A stretch of 64,000 bases of DNA. Source: Mycobacterium colombiense (GTDB taxonomy: Bacteria; Actinomycetota; Actinomycetes; Mycobacteriales; Mycobacteriaceae). Location of the stretch: assembly GCF_001665835.1 (NCBI RefSeq), contig NZ_LZSX01000100.1:1-64000 (forward strand). Reading direction: 5' to 3'. The notes beneath the pieces are model-generated. The model was not told the DNA's origin and did not search any database. It worked only from the letters and a program-made list of their open reading frames with translations. The translations under genes and the position numbers were made by a program. Below are positions 51,685-60,408 of this stretch, piece after piece; position 1 is the stretch's first letter; each line of letters starts with the position of its first letter.

Positions 51685-54072
51685 TCAACTTCTGCCGGGC
51701 GCGGCTCTGGTGTACCACCTTCTGGCCATGCGCGCCCCGGGCGCGTCCGCGGCCCAGCGGCGCCGGCCCACCGCGACGGCCTCGCCCTCCCCCGTCGCGG
51801 ACCGGTCCCGCAACAACGCCGACCACCGCGGCGCCCACCACGTCCAGCGACCAAGCAGGTGAATGAAGGCCGGCACCAAGACCATCCGCACCAACGTGGC
51901 GTCGACGAGCACACCGAGTGTGAGGCCCAGACCCAGCATTCGCATGAATGACACGTGCGCGGGGATCAATGCGGCGAAGGAAATCGACATCACCACCGCG
52001 GCGGTGGTGACCACCCGGCCGATGCCGGCGATGCCCAGCGCGGTGCTCTCGTCGGTGGCGGCGCGCGCCTCGGCCACGGTCGGTGGCGTCTCCCGGCCGG
52101 CTTGCGAGGCCAGCCAGTACTCGTGGATGCGCGAGACCAGGAACACCTCGTAATCCATGGCCAGCCCAAAAGCGATGCAGAACAACAGCACTGGGATGTT
52201 GGCGTTCAATGTTCCGTTGGGCGTGGTACCCAGCGCGCCCAGGTGGCCGTCCTGGAAGATCCACACCATCGCCCCGAATGCCGCCGTCAGTGACAGCACG
52301 TTGCACACCAGCGCCTGCAGCGGCAGCACCGCGCTGCCGGTGAGCAAGAACAGCAGCATGAAGGTGATCAGCGCGATCAGCCCGAACACGAGCGGCAGTC
52401 GCTGGGTGATCGCATCGACGCTGTCGCGGTTGATCTGGGCCAGGCCGGTCATCTGCACCGACCGTCCGGCCGGCCCGCCGACCTGATGCAGTCGGTCGAG
52501 CTGGGTGTTGGAGGCCTGCGAATACAGCGGCGCCCTGCTGTCCACGGTGAGGAATGCGCTGCCGTTGGCCATGCCGGTGGCCGCGGCGGGCGGCCCCGCC
52601 CGGTTTCCGGCCACGAACGTCCCGGTCGGCGCGGTGACCGCGGAGACGCCGGACACCCGGGACAGCTCGGCGGCGTAGCGCTGCAGGTCGCCGGGGGTCA
52701 CGCCGTGGGCGTCGGGGACGACGACGGACACCGAGGTTCCCAGCCCGTTGGCGAAATCGTGGTCCAGCATGTCGGCCACCTGGCGCGCCGACGCCGATCG
52801 AGGAAGCACGCGCTCGTCGGGAAAGCCCCACTTCACGCCCAGAAACGGGACCCCCAGCAACAGCAGCAGCGCGACGACGCTCAAGCCGGCCGGCATGGCG
52901 CGGCGCAGGACGAACTTGGTCGAGCGGTACCAGAACTGCGCCACCAGCGGCTGGTGCGCGTGATCGCGGAATGGCCGCTGCCCGTGCAGGATGCGGTGCA
53001 GCACTCGGCGGGCGTTCATCGTGTCCAGTCGGGGCCCCAGCAGCACGATGGCGGCCGGGGTGACGACCACGGTCGCGACCGCGACAATGGCCGCGGTGGC
53101 CACGATGGTGTAGGCGGAAGATTTCAGGAAGTACATCGGGAACAGCGCCATCACCGCCATTGACAACCCGACCGTGGTGGCGGAGAACAACACCGTCCTG
53201 CCCGCGGTGGCCATGGTCCGCAACAGCGCGTCATGCCGCGCCATCGTCCGCAGCAGCTGCTGGTTACGGTTCCGGTCCTCGGTGCGGGCCAGTTCCTCGC
53301 GGTAGCGGGTGATGATCAGCAGGTTGTAGTCGATCGCCAGGGCGAGGCCCATCGCGATGCTGAGGTCTAGTGCGTACGTCGACACGTCGGTGGCGAAGCT
53401 GATCAGCCGCAACACCGACATGGTGCACACGATGGCCAAGGTGCCCAAGACGATCGGCATTGCCGCGGCCACCACCCCGCCGAGCACCCAGACCAGCACG
53501 GCGAAGCTCAGCGGAATCGCGATGGACTCCATCAGCAGCAGGTCGCGCTGGTTCTGGTCGTTGATCTGCGCATACGCCACGGCCATGCCGCCGGCGCGCA
53601 CGGTGACGCCGTCGCGGTCATGCACCAGGTCCTTGGTCAGCGCGCTGGCGTATCGCTGCGCGTCGTTCTCCCCGCCCTTGAGGCCGGCCACGATCATTCC
53701 GGACTTGTCGTCCTTGCTGATCAGCTGGGCCGCGGCCGCCGGCGGCGACGTCCACGGCGACGAGACGTTCAGCACCCACGGCGAACGTTTCAGCTGGTCG
53801 GCGATCTCGGTGCCGACCAGGCGCGCCTGGTTACCCCGGGCGCCGGTGGGTGCGGTCACCACGATCAGCATCTGCTGATCGGTCTGGTTGAACTTGTCCC
53901 GCAGGGTGTCGGTCGCCCGCGATGACTCCGAGGTGGGGTCCTGAAAACCCCCGCCGGATACGCCGTTGACCACCGGAAGCCCGAAGATCGCGGCGCCCAA
54001 AAACACCAGCACCGCGATCGCGATGATGCGGCGCGGCGCGGCGATGGCAAGCCGGGTGATTACTTGCAGCAT
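51685..54072 (-). CDS. MMPL-family RND transporter
   Basis: A 795-residue exporter with the MmpL plan: one helix (about 16-36), a large outer loop, a 5-helix bundle, a central cytosolic region, then the repeat. The proton-relay Asp-Tyr pairs stand in both bundles: MGLALAIDYNLLIITRYREE and IAFGLAMDYEVFLVSRIHEY. No mmpS gene is adjacent. ATG at 54072 is chosen; upstream open frame crosses the divergent promoter. The short C-terminal tail is Arg/Ala-rich. Substrate unknown; relatives move lipids, siderophores or drugs. Divergent from the Eis-like gene across 207 bases. Confidence 0.9.
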   Translation of the reverse strand: MLQVITRLAIAAPRRIIAIAVLVFLGAAIFGLPVVNGVSGGGFQDPTSESSRATDTLRDKFNQTDQQMLIVVTAPTGARGNQARLVGTEIADQLKRSPWVLNVSSPWTSPPAAAAQLISKDDKSGMIVAGLKGGENDAQRYASALTKDLVHDRDGVTVRAGGMAVAYAQINDQNQRDLLLMESIAIPLSFAVLVWVLGGVVAAAMPIVLGTLAIVCTMSVLRLISFATDVSTYALDLSIAMGLALAIDYNLLIITRYREELARTEDRNRNQQLLRTMARHDALLRTMATAGRTVLFSATTVGLSMAVMALFPMYFLKSSAYTIVATAAIVAVATVVVTPAAIVLLGPRLDTMNARRVLHRILHGQRPFRDHAHQPLVAQFWYRSTKFVLRRAMPAGLSVVALLLLLGVPFLGVKWGFPDERVLPRSASARQVADMLDHDFANGLGTSVSVVVPDAHGVTPGDLQRYAAELSRVSGVSAVTAPTGTFVAGNRAGPPAAATGMANGSAFLTVDSRAPLYSQASNTQLDRLHQVGGPAGRSVQMTGLAQINRDSVDAITQRLPLVFGLIALITFMLLFLLTGSAVLPLQALVCNVLSLTAAFGAMVWIFQDGHLGALGTTPNGTLNANIPVLLFCIAFGLAMDYEVFLVSRIHEYWLASQAGRETPPTVAEARAATDESTALGIAGIGRVVTTAAVVMSISFAALIPAHVSFMRMLGLGLTLGVLVDATLVRMVLVPAFIHLLGRWTWWAPRWSALLRDRSATGEGEAVAVGRRRWAADAPGARMARRWYTRAAPGRS

Positions 54073-54279
54073 GGCGTATCGCCTACCCGAAACCGCGCCA
54101 TTTGACCCGCCCGCTGTTGAATTGCTCACATCGGCGCGTATTCGTGGCACGTCGTCCCGATATTCGGATCGAGGTTTGACGCTCGAGCACTCGGGTATCG
54201 AATCTAAAAGTGCACACCGTACTTGTATTCGGCGTGCGCAGTGCCGGTTTGCCTGGGCTACAACCAGATTGGATGTGCA

Positions 54280-55518
54280 ATGGACGACACGGACGACGGC
54301 ACGAATATCCGGCATCCCACCGAAGACGACTGGCAGGCGGTCTTTGAGAATCAGGCCCGGACATTCGGCGACCCGGTGGGTCCCGAAGACCTCGAGGCGT
54401 GGAAACGCCGAGTCAGCCTCGAGGACATTCTCATTGCCGAGGACGTCTCCGATCCGGAGCATCCAAATCTGGTGGGAACGTCCATCATCTACCGCTCGCG
54501 GCTCACCGTGCCGGGTGGTGCCAATCTGCGGGTCGCGTGGCTGACGATGATCGCCGTTGCGTCAACGCATCAGGGCGAGGGGCTCTGGGCGCAGCTCAGC
54601 GCCAAGGGACTTGGAATACTGCTGGACCGCGGCTATCCGATCGTGTGTGGCGTCCCGACGCAGACCGCGATGTACGACGGTTTCGGCGCCGGCGTGTCGA
54701 GTTACAGCCACACCTATGCCATCGACCGCCGTTTCGCGAAGTTGCGCGACAAGCCCCGCCGGATTCGGGCGCGCGAGGTCAACGCCGCCGAGGCGCGACG
54801 GCACCTGCCCGAGCTCTATGAAAGATGGTGTGCCGCAACCAATGGCGCGATATCCCGGGACGAAGCGTGGTGGGCCGACTCTCTGGACGACCGACCGACC
54901 CAGCGCGGCAACGGATCTGCGCTGCATTACACCATTCACCCTGACGGCTTCCTGACCTACCGGGTGGTCGGCTCGCACCAGCACGCGTTCCGCCCGCCGC
55001 TGGGCACCGTAGTCGTCGAAGACTTCTGCCCCATCACCGATGAAGCACACACCGAGCTGCTGCAGACGCTTCTGGTCTTGGAGATGTTCTATCGCATCGA
55101 GATCGATGTGCCGCCCGACGATCCGCTGCCGCTCAAACTCGTCGACCAGCGCGCGGCTGAAACCAAGGGCGTGAGCGACTTCCTGTGGGTGCGCATCAAC
55201 GACGTCCCCGAAGCACTTGGCGCCCGCACCTACGGCGCCGATGCCGACATCGTGCTGGACGTCACAGACCCGCTCGAGCTCGCGGGAGGGCGCTTCCAGT
55301 TGCAGATCCGCGGCGGCGCCGGGAAGTGCACGCCCCACGACGGGTCCCCCGACATCGAGATCGGGCTGGCCGACTTGGCCACCATTTACATGGGGGCGCA
55401 TCGGGCTTCCCAGCTGGCCCGCGCCAACCGCATCACCGAAGTGCGCCAGGGAGCGCTGGGCGCGCTGGACGCGGCCTTCAGCACCGACCGGACACCCTTC
55501 TGCGGCACGGTGTTGTAA
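54280..55518 (+). CDS. Eis-family GNAT N-acetyltransferase
   Basis: A 412-residue protein that aligns along its length with M. tuberculosis Eis (Rv2416c), a multisite aminoglycoside/lysine acetyltransferase of two GNAT domains plus a sterol-carrier-like C-domain. Shared features: PTEDDW start, RLTVPGG, YDGFGAG with Tyr132 aligning to the general acid Tyr126, IDRRFA, ERW, LHYTIHPDGFLTYRV, LYMGAHRAS-like IYMGAHRASQLA and the C-terminal AFSTDRTP ending at the carboxylate. The acetyl-CoA loop is unusual: THQGEGL instead of THRRRGL. ATG at 54280. Likely paralogue or replacement of Eis; substrate unknown. Confidence 0.86.
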   Translation: MDDTDDGTNIRHPTEDDWQAVFENQARTFGDPVGPEDLEAWKRRVSLEDILIAEDVSDPEHPNLVGTSIIYRSRLTVPGGANLRVAWLTMIAVASTHQGEGLWAQLSAKGLGILLDRGYPIVCGVPTQTAMYDGFGAGVSSYSHTYAIDRRFAKLRDKPRRIRAREVNAAEARRHLPELYERWCAATNGAISRDEAWWADSLDDRPTQRGNGSALHYTIHPDGFLTYRVVGSHQHAFRPPLGTVVVEDFCPITDEAHTELLQTLLVLEMFYRIEIDVPPDDPLPLKLVDQRAAETKGVSDFLWVRINDVPEALGARTYGADADIVLDVTDPLELAGGRFQLQIRGGAGKCTPHDGSPDIEIGLADLATIYMGAHRASQLARANRITEVRQGALGALDAAFSTDRTPFCGTVL

Positions 55519-55727
55519 ACGGAATTCGTTACGCGACAGCGTCTTTCACCAGTACACGGGATTTCGCGGCGAAAAGTCGACAACGGCCAGGCGATGGCCG
55601 GCCAGGGCGAACTCGGACGTTTAACGGTGTGCCCACTCCCGGGGCCGCTATCCTGGAACGAGGTCGGGATTTCACTCCGTGGCGCAACGCCTGTTATTGT
55701 CGCCTACGCGGTCTCGGCCGACCACAA

Positions 55728-55803
<76 letters not shown>

Positions 55804-55890
55804 GCCCACCAAATATTTATTTGGGGGCTTCTCCGCCTCGATGGGGGTTCGCCCGTTGGGTAACAATCTCCGAGAAATCCTTTCCCCAGT

Positions 55891-55928
55891 AACCCCGCCA
55901 GCCCTACCATCTGTGCGACGGGGTTTTT
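55891..55928 (+). terminator. Possible terminator downstream of tRNA-Lys
   Basis: AACCCCG (55891-55897) pairs with CGGGGTT (55919-55925) across a 21-base loop, followed by TTTTT overlapping the stem end. Weaker than the tRNA-His terminator because of the long loop, and it lies just before the next gene. Confidence 0.4.
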
Positions 55929-55940
55929 CAAAGGGGACTT

Positions 55941-56207
55941 GTGAAAACTGAGCTGAAGTGGGTCGACCCCTACGAGGGCCACTTCCATGCCAACATCGAC
56001 GACCGCAGCGAGTATCGAGTCCACGCGGTCTCGACGGGCGGCTTCCGCGCCGAGCGCGTAGATGACGGCTTTGTGCACCACGACCTGGGCCGGGCAACCA
56101 CCGCCGCCGAGGCGCAAGCGATCTGCCAGGACCTGCACACCCGGACCATGCGGCGCGCCGCATGGGAGGCCTATATGGCCGAGAACGACCCGCCCTGCTG
56201 GGAGTAG
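55941..56207 (+). CDS. Hypothetical protein, 88 aa
   Basis: An 88-residue frame from GTG at 55941 with AGGGGAC upstream. It starts MKTELKWVDPYEGHFHANID, is rich in His, Asp and Glu, has a helix ATTAAEAQAICQDLHTRTMRR and ends NDPPCWE. No signal, membrane helix or known domain. It lies between tRNA-Lys and another small frame that overlaps its 3' end by 46 bases. The good ribosome site supports expression. Function unknown. Confidence 0.6.
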   Translation: MKTELKWVDPYEGHFHANIDDRSEYRVHAVSTGGFRAERVDDGFVHHDLGRATTAAEAQAICQDLHTRTMRRAAWEAYMAENDPPCWE

Positions 56208-56395
56208 CCGAAATACCGATACGCGCGGCGCCGTGGGCTCCCGCGCCGAACGGATTGCAGGAATACCGGCTGGTCGACGCGGCGACGGGCGAATTCGAAC
56301 GCTGCTACTGCGACGTCGACGACATCGCCACCAACCAGCCCTGGGCCGACGACATTCCGGTGTACGTCCAGGCCGGCCGCGTCACCGATTCCTGA
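56162..56395 (+). CDS. Hypothetical protein, up to 77 aa, start uncertain
   Basis: A frame from ATG at 56162, overlapping the previous gene, or from an alternative codon downstream (TTG near 56255). The likelier protein part is LQEYRLVDAATGEFERCYCDVDDIATNQPWADDIPVYV, which looks like a small folded domain with a CYC pair. It overlaps the 3' end of the convergent DUF3618 gene by 14 bases. The two adjacent small frames may form one unit. No family recognised. Confidence 0.45.
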   Translation: MGGLYGRERPALLGVAEIPIRAAPWAPAPNGLQEYRLVDAATGEFERCYCDVDDIATNQPWADDIPVYVQAGRVTDS

Positions 56396-56642
56396 CGCGG
56401 CGCACCGTCACCACCACGACGAGCGCCCCGACGCCGGCCAGCGACGCGAGCACCACGGGCTTGCGCACGAATCGAATCACCCGGATCTTGATGTCGTCGG
56501 CGAGGCGCCGGGGGTTGGCCCGCTCGGCAAGCGAGTCGACGGTGGCCGCCAGCTGGTCACGGGCGACGTCGATGTCCTGCTTGATGGCTTCGGGGTCCCG
56601 GTCCGCCACTGTGTCCTCCAAGTCGCCCACTATCCGGCTCAT
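56382..56642 (-). CDS. DUF3618 membrane protein (Rv2520c-like)
   Basis: An 86-residue protein with the DUF3618 pattern: an amphipathic helix (DPEAIKQDIDVARDQLAATVDSL, AERANPRRLADDIK) followed by one membrane helix (about 62-80, VVLASLAGVGALVVVVTV) and a basic end (RRVRNR). Actinobacterial DUF3618 proteins are small membrane-associated proteins of unknown role. ATG at 56642. Divergent from bcp across 71 bases. The 3' end overlaps the preceding plus-strand small gene. Confidence 0.85.
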   Translation of the reverse strand: MSRIVGDLEDTVADRDPEAIKQDIDVARDQLAATVDSLAERANPRRLADDIKIRVIRFVRKPVVLASLAGVGALVVVVTVRRVRNR

Positions 56643-56713
56643 GCACCTGCCCGAACTACCCTAGATCAGCTGGCGGTAACCCCGACGCTCCGGTGAACAG
56701 AAAGGGACCCACC

Positions 56714-57187
56714 TTGACCGAGACCACGCGGCTTGCACCGGGCGACAAAGCGCCCTCCTTCAGCCTGCCCGACGCCGACGCCAACTTGGTATCCCTGGCC
56801 GACTACAAGGGACGTCGCGTCGTCGTGTACTTCTACCCGGCCGCGTCGACGCCGGGCTGCACCAAGCAGGCGTGCGACTTTCGGGACAGCCTGGCCGAGC
56901 TCAATGGCGCCGGCCTGGACGTCATCGGGATCTCCCCCGACAAGCCGGAGAAGCTCGCCAAGTTCCGCGACGCCGAGAAGCTGACGTTCCCGCTGCTGTC
57001 CGACCCCGAGCGCAAGGTCCTGAGCGCCTATGGCGCCTACGGCGAAAAGCAGATGTACGGCAAGACGGTCACCGGCGTCATCCGCTCGACGTTCGTGGTC
57101 GACGAGAAGGGCAAGATCGCCGTCGCGCAGTACAACGTGAAGGCGACCGGCCACGTCGCCAAGCTCCGCCGCGACTTGGACGTCTAG
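56714..57187 (+). CDS. bcp: Thiol peroxidase Bcp (peroxiredoxin Q)
   Basis: A peroxiredoxin of 157 residues, the same length as Rv2521, reducing hydroperoxides. The peroxidatic Cys49 is in YPAASTPGCTKQAC and the resolving Cys54 is five residues on, the PrxQ pattern. APGDKAPSFSLPDAD is the usual N-terminus. TTG at 56714 with AAAGGGA upstream is preferred because it gives the conserved length; a GTG at 56693 is possible. Its stop codon abuts that of the convergent P450 gene with no bases between. Confidence 0.94.
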   Translation: MTETTRLAPGDKAPSFSLPDADANLVSLADYKGRRVVVYFYPAASTPGCTKQACDFRDSLAELNGAGLDVIGISPDKPEKLAKFRDAEKLTFPLLSDPERKVLSAYGAYGEKQMYGKTVTGVIRSTFVVDEKGKIAVAQYNVKATGHVAKLRRDLDV

Positions 57188-58555
57188 TCAGTCGCCGATG
57201 ACGGCTGGCTGGTTGTACTCGGTGATGGGCCGCGCGACCCCCTGCTCGTCGCAGACCCGTTGCAGCTTCTCCAGCGTCTCGTCGATCCCCGGTCCAAGCC
57301 GGCCGCCGGGCGTGAAGGTGGCCGGCAGGTGCTGCATGCCCTGGATCACGCCGATCGTCGGATAGTGCACGGTGCCCTCGGGGTCGCAGCGGTAGTCGGG
57401 CATCCGGTCGAGCACCGCCGTGAGCATCGACTTGAACACGACCCGCGCGACGTTGGAGCCGATGCAGCGGTGAACGCCGAGCCCGAAGCTGAAGTGCCGG
57501 TTGTTCTTTCGGCTCAGATCTAGTCGGTTCGGCTCGGGAAACACTGAGGGGTCGCGGTTGGCCATCGCCCAGGACAGCCACAGGCGATCGCCCTCCTTGA
57601 ACCGCGTGCCCGCTATTTCGAGATCGGCGGCGATCGTGCGACCGTCGCCGGGTGCGGGCGTGAAGTAACGCAGGAATTCTTCGGTCGCCGAGTCGAGCAG
57701 CGTTTCCGATTCGCGCCTGAGCAGTTCGCGCTGTTCGGGATTTTCGCCCAGCCATTCGAGCGCGTGCGCGGTCAGCGCCGTCGTCGTGTCGAAACCTCCG
57801 CCGATGATCAAGCCGAGCATTCCGAGCAGTTCGGCGTCGGGGGCGGGTTCGCCGTCGATCTTCAGTCTCGCCAACGCGTCCACAATGCCGGGGCGCGGGT
57901 TCTCTCGGATTTCGAGGAGGTGGTTGAACAGGTCCGCTCCCATCGCCATCGTCTGCTCCAAAACCCTTGGGGCGTCCGGGGAATCGGCGGGGGTGTAGAC
58001 GTTGGCGTGGGCCGGCTCGCAATAGAGCTGCCACTTCTTCAGCGGAACGCCCATCATCGCCAGTGTCAGGACGGCGGGCACGACATTCGCGAGATCGTCG
58101 ACGAAGTCGATCCGCCCGGCTTCGATTTTCTCGTCGATGCTCGCCCGCACGATCTCGTCGACAAACGGCTTCCAGCGCTTGACGGCCGCGGGCGACAGGT
58201 AGGGGTTGAGGATGCTGCGATAGGCGGAGTGCTCGGGTTCGTCCATCTCGAGCATGCCGCCGCGGACGCCGGTGCCCTGCGGCAGCGTGGGAATCGTGAT
58301 GCCTTTGTAGCCGGTGCCTTCACCGGTGACGTCGTGGTCGTTGGACACGTGTGGGCATCGGGCGAGCTCGAAGACCTCCCGGTTGCCCGCGGCTACCCAG
58401 TGCCCGTCGTAGGTGTCGGTCCACGCCACCGGGCACCTGGCGTGCATCTCCTCGGTGATGACGGTGAACCGCTCGCGGTACTCCGGGGTGTGGCGATCAA
58501 AGTGGTAACGGTTGGTCTTGCCGGCGTCTCCGGCCAGGGTGTTTTCCGTGCTCAC
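57188..58555 (-). CDS. Cytochrome P450
   Basis: A soluble bacterial P450 of 455 residues. The I-helix oxygen-binding motif is GGGFDTT (252-258), the K-helix E293-xx-R296 is in EEFLRYF, and the haem-binding loop FSFGLGVHRCIG places Cys364. The N-terminal half has MLEMDEPEHSAYRSILNPYL, the C-helix region. GTG at 58555 has AGGAG upstream; the frame is open 19 codons further. No ferredoxin gene is adjacent. Subfamily and substrate cannot be told from sequence alone; relatives act on sterols, fatty acids or terpenoids. I do not recall a P450 here in M. tuberculosis. Confidence 0.92.
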   Translation of the reverse strand: MSTENTLAGDAGKTNRYHFDRHTPEYRERFTVITEEMHARCPVAWTDTYDGHWVAAGNREVFELARCPHVSNDHDVTGEGTGYKGITIPTLPQGTGVRGGMLEMDEPEHSAYRSILNPYLSPAAVKRWKPFVDEIVRASIDEKIEAGRIDFVDDLANVVPAVLTLAMMGVPLKKWQLYCEPAHANVYTPADSPDAPRVLEQTMAMGADLFNHLLEIRENPRPGIVDALARLKIDGEPAPDAELLGMLGLIIGGGFDTTTALTAHALEWLGENPEQRELLRRESETLLDSATEEFLRYFTPAPGDGRTIAADLEIAGTRFKEGDRLWLSWAMANRDPSVFPEPNRLDLSRKNNRHFSFGLGVHRCIGSNVARVVFKSMLTAVLDRMPDYRCDPEGTVHYPTIGVIQGMQHLPATFTPGGRLGPGIDETLEKLQRVCDEQGVARPITEYNQPAVIGD

Positions 58556-58648
58556 GGTGGCGTCTCCTGCGGACGAGTGGCTGCCTACAGAAGCAGTATG
58601 CGACGAGACCATCGGTCTCGTTAAGCATTCTGGCGGTCGAGTTTCCCC

Positions 58649-59974
58649 TCAGCCCAGGTTGGCCAGCAGCAGCGCCTCGGCGATCGCCGCGCGTTCCAGC
58701 ACCCCGAGGTGCAGGCTCTCGTTGATGCTGTGGGCCTGCGTTGCGGGGTCCTCCACGCCGGTGACGAGGATCTTCGCCTGCGGGAAGGCCTCGGCGAATT
58801 CGGCGATGAACGGAATCGACCCGCCCATGCCCATGTCGATCGGGTCGACGCCCCACCCCTGACGGAATGCCTGGCGGGCGGCGTCGTAGACGCTGCCGGT
58901 GGCGTCGATGGCGTAGGGCTCGCCGACGTCGCCGCGGGTGACGCTGACCTGCGCTCCCCACGGCGCATGCTGTTGCAGATGCGCGGTCAATGCGTCCAGG
59001 TGTGCGGCCGCGTCGCCGCCGGGCGCGACGCGCATGCTGATCTTGGCGCGGGCCCGCGGGATCAACGTGTTGGACGCCTTGTCGATGGGTGTGGTGTCGA
59101 TGCCGATCACGGTGATCGCGGGTTTGGCCCACAGCCGCTGCGGCGCGGAACCCGACCCGATTTCGGACACCCCGTCCAGCAGTCCGGAGTCGGCACGCAC
59201 CCGCTCGGGCGGGTAATCGACTGCGGCGGCGGTGCTTTCGTGCAGACCGGCGACGGCCACGTTTCCGTCGTCGTCGTGCAGGCTGGCCAACAGCCGCACC
59301 AGCACGCTCAGCGCGTCGGGCACCACCCCGCCCCAGATGCCGGAGTGCAGGCCGTGGTCGAGCGTGGCGACTTCGACGACGCAGTCGACCAGGCCGCGCA
59401 GCGTGACCGTCAGCGCCGGGATGTCGGTGCTCCAGTTGTCCGAGTCGGCGATGACGATCACGTCGGCGGCCAGCGCATCGCGGTGCGCGGCCAGCAGCCG
59501 GCCCAGGGACGGCGACCCGGATTCCTCTTCGCCCTCGACGAACACCGTCACGCCCACCGGCGGCCGCCCGGCGTGCGCCCGAAACGCCGCCAAATGCGTT
59601 GCGATGCCAGCCTTGTCGTCGGCGCTGCCGCGCCCGTAGAGCCGGCCGTCGCGCTCGGTCGGTTCGAAGGGCGGCGACGCCCATTGGCTGCGGTCGCCCT
59701 CGGGCTGGACGTCGTGGTGGGCGTACAGCAGCACGGTCGGCGCGCCGGGGGGCGCCGGGTGGCGGGCGATGACGGCCGGCGCTCCCCCTTCGCTGACGAT
59801 CCGTATGTCGCCGAAACCGGCCTGCGACAACAAATCCGCGACGGCCCGCGCGCTGCGGTGTACCTCGTCGCGGCGGCCGGGATCGGCCCACACCGATTCG
59901 ATGCGCACCAGGTCTTCCAGATCGCGGCGAACCGACGGCAGCAGCTCGCGGACGCGCTCAACCAGATCGCTCAT
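58649..59974 (-). CDS. M20-family zinc peptidase (Rv2522c-like)
   Basis: A 441-residue dipeptidase/carboxypeptidase-type metalloenzyme. Zinc ligands and catalytic acids are visible: YAHHDVQPEGD (first His and catalytic Asp), YGRGSADDKAG (bridging Asp), VEGEEESGS (catalytic Glu pair) and ADSDNW. A dimerisation domain follows (about 190-350) and the last ligand His is in THSIN-like QAHSINESLHLG. ATG at 59974 follows a TAGCCT -10 box by 7 bases, suggesting its own leaderless promoter inside the end of acpS. Substrate unknown. Confidence 0.9.
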   Translation of the reverse strand: MSDLVERVRELLPSVRRDLEDLVRIESVWADPGRRDEVHRSARAVADLLSQAGFGDIRIVSEGGAPAVIARHPAPPGAPTVLLYAHHDVQPEGDRSQWASPPFEPTERDGRLYGRGSADDKAGIATHLAAFRAHAGRPPVGVTVFVEGEEESGSPSLGRLLAAHRDALAADVIVIADSDNWSTDIPALTVTLRGLVDCVVEVATLDHGLHSGIWGGVVPDALSVLVRLLASLHDDDGNVAVAGLHESTAAAVDYPPERVRADSGLLDGVSEIGSGSAPQRLWAKPAITVIGIDTTPIDKASNTLIPRARAKISMRVAPGGDAAAHLDALTAHLQQHAPWGAQVSVTRGDVGEPYAIDATGSVYDAARQAFRQGWGVDPIDMGMGGSIPFIAEFAEAFPQAKILVTGVEDPATQAHSINESLHLGVLERAAIAEALLLANLG

Positions 59975-59981
59975 GGGATCG

Positions 59982-59987
59982 AGGCTA
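59982..59987 (-). promoter_or_regulatory. -10 box of the M20 peptidase, overlapping the acpS stop
   Basis: TAGCCT on the minus strand, 7 bases before the ATG at 59974. Its TAG is the stop codon of acpS. Confidence 0.45.
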
Positions 59988-60383
59988 GTCGGCGGTCGTC
60001 TCCAGGATCGCCACCGCGGCGGCGGTATCGCCCTCGTGCGTCAGCGAGACGTGAATGATCACGTCGGCCAGGTGTTTGGCGATGTCGCCGCTCAGCCGGA
60101 CCCGCGGACGCCCCCACATGTCGGTGACCACCTCGATGTCGCGGTGGATGTCCTCCGGCAGCACCGGCCGCTGGGCGAACCGCGATCCCGACCACGCCTT
60201 GATCACGGCCTCCTTGGCGGCCCACCGGGCCGCCAGGTGACGCGCCGCCGACGAACTCTTGTCCGACGCATCGCGGCGCTCCCCCGGCGTGAACGTCTCG
60301 GAGAAGACGGTGCCCGGCTGGTCGACCTGCTCGGCGAAATCAGGGATGGAGACGAGATCGATCCCCACACCGACAATCCCCAT
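59985..60383 (-). CDS. acpS: Holo-[acyl-carrier-protein] synthase
   Basis: Phosphopantetheinyl transferase that converts apo-FAS I and apo-ACP to their active forms; 132 residues, near Rv2523c. The Mg2+/CoA-binding motifs are VGIDLVSI (Asp9) and RWAAKEAVIKAW (Glu58, Lys62), and the end has VSLTHEGDTAAA. ATG at 60383 lies 25 bases after the fas stop. The fas-acpS pair is conserved in mycobacteria, matching enzyme and client. Confidence 0.95.
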   Translation of the reverse strand: MGIVGVGIDLVSIPDFAEQVDQPGTVFSETFTPGERRDASDKSSSAARHLAARWAAKEAVIKAWSGSRFAQRPVLPEDIHRDIEVVTDMWGRPRVRLSGDIAKHLADVIIHVSLTHEGDTAAAVAILETTAD

Positions 60384-60408
60384 GGGTCGCCAGGCTAACG
60401 GACCGACG

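Noticed and set aside
51672..51914. Upstream extension of the DMT transporter frame
   Set aside because: Lies within the mmpL 3' end out of frame; hydrophobic segments begin only after the ATG at 51671.
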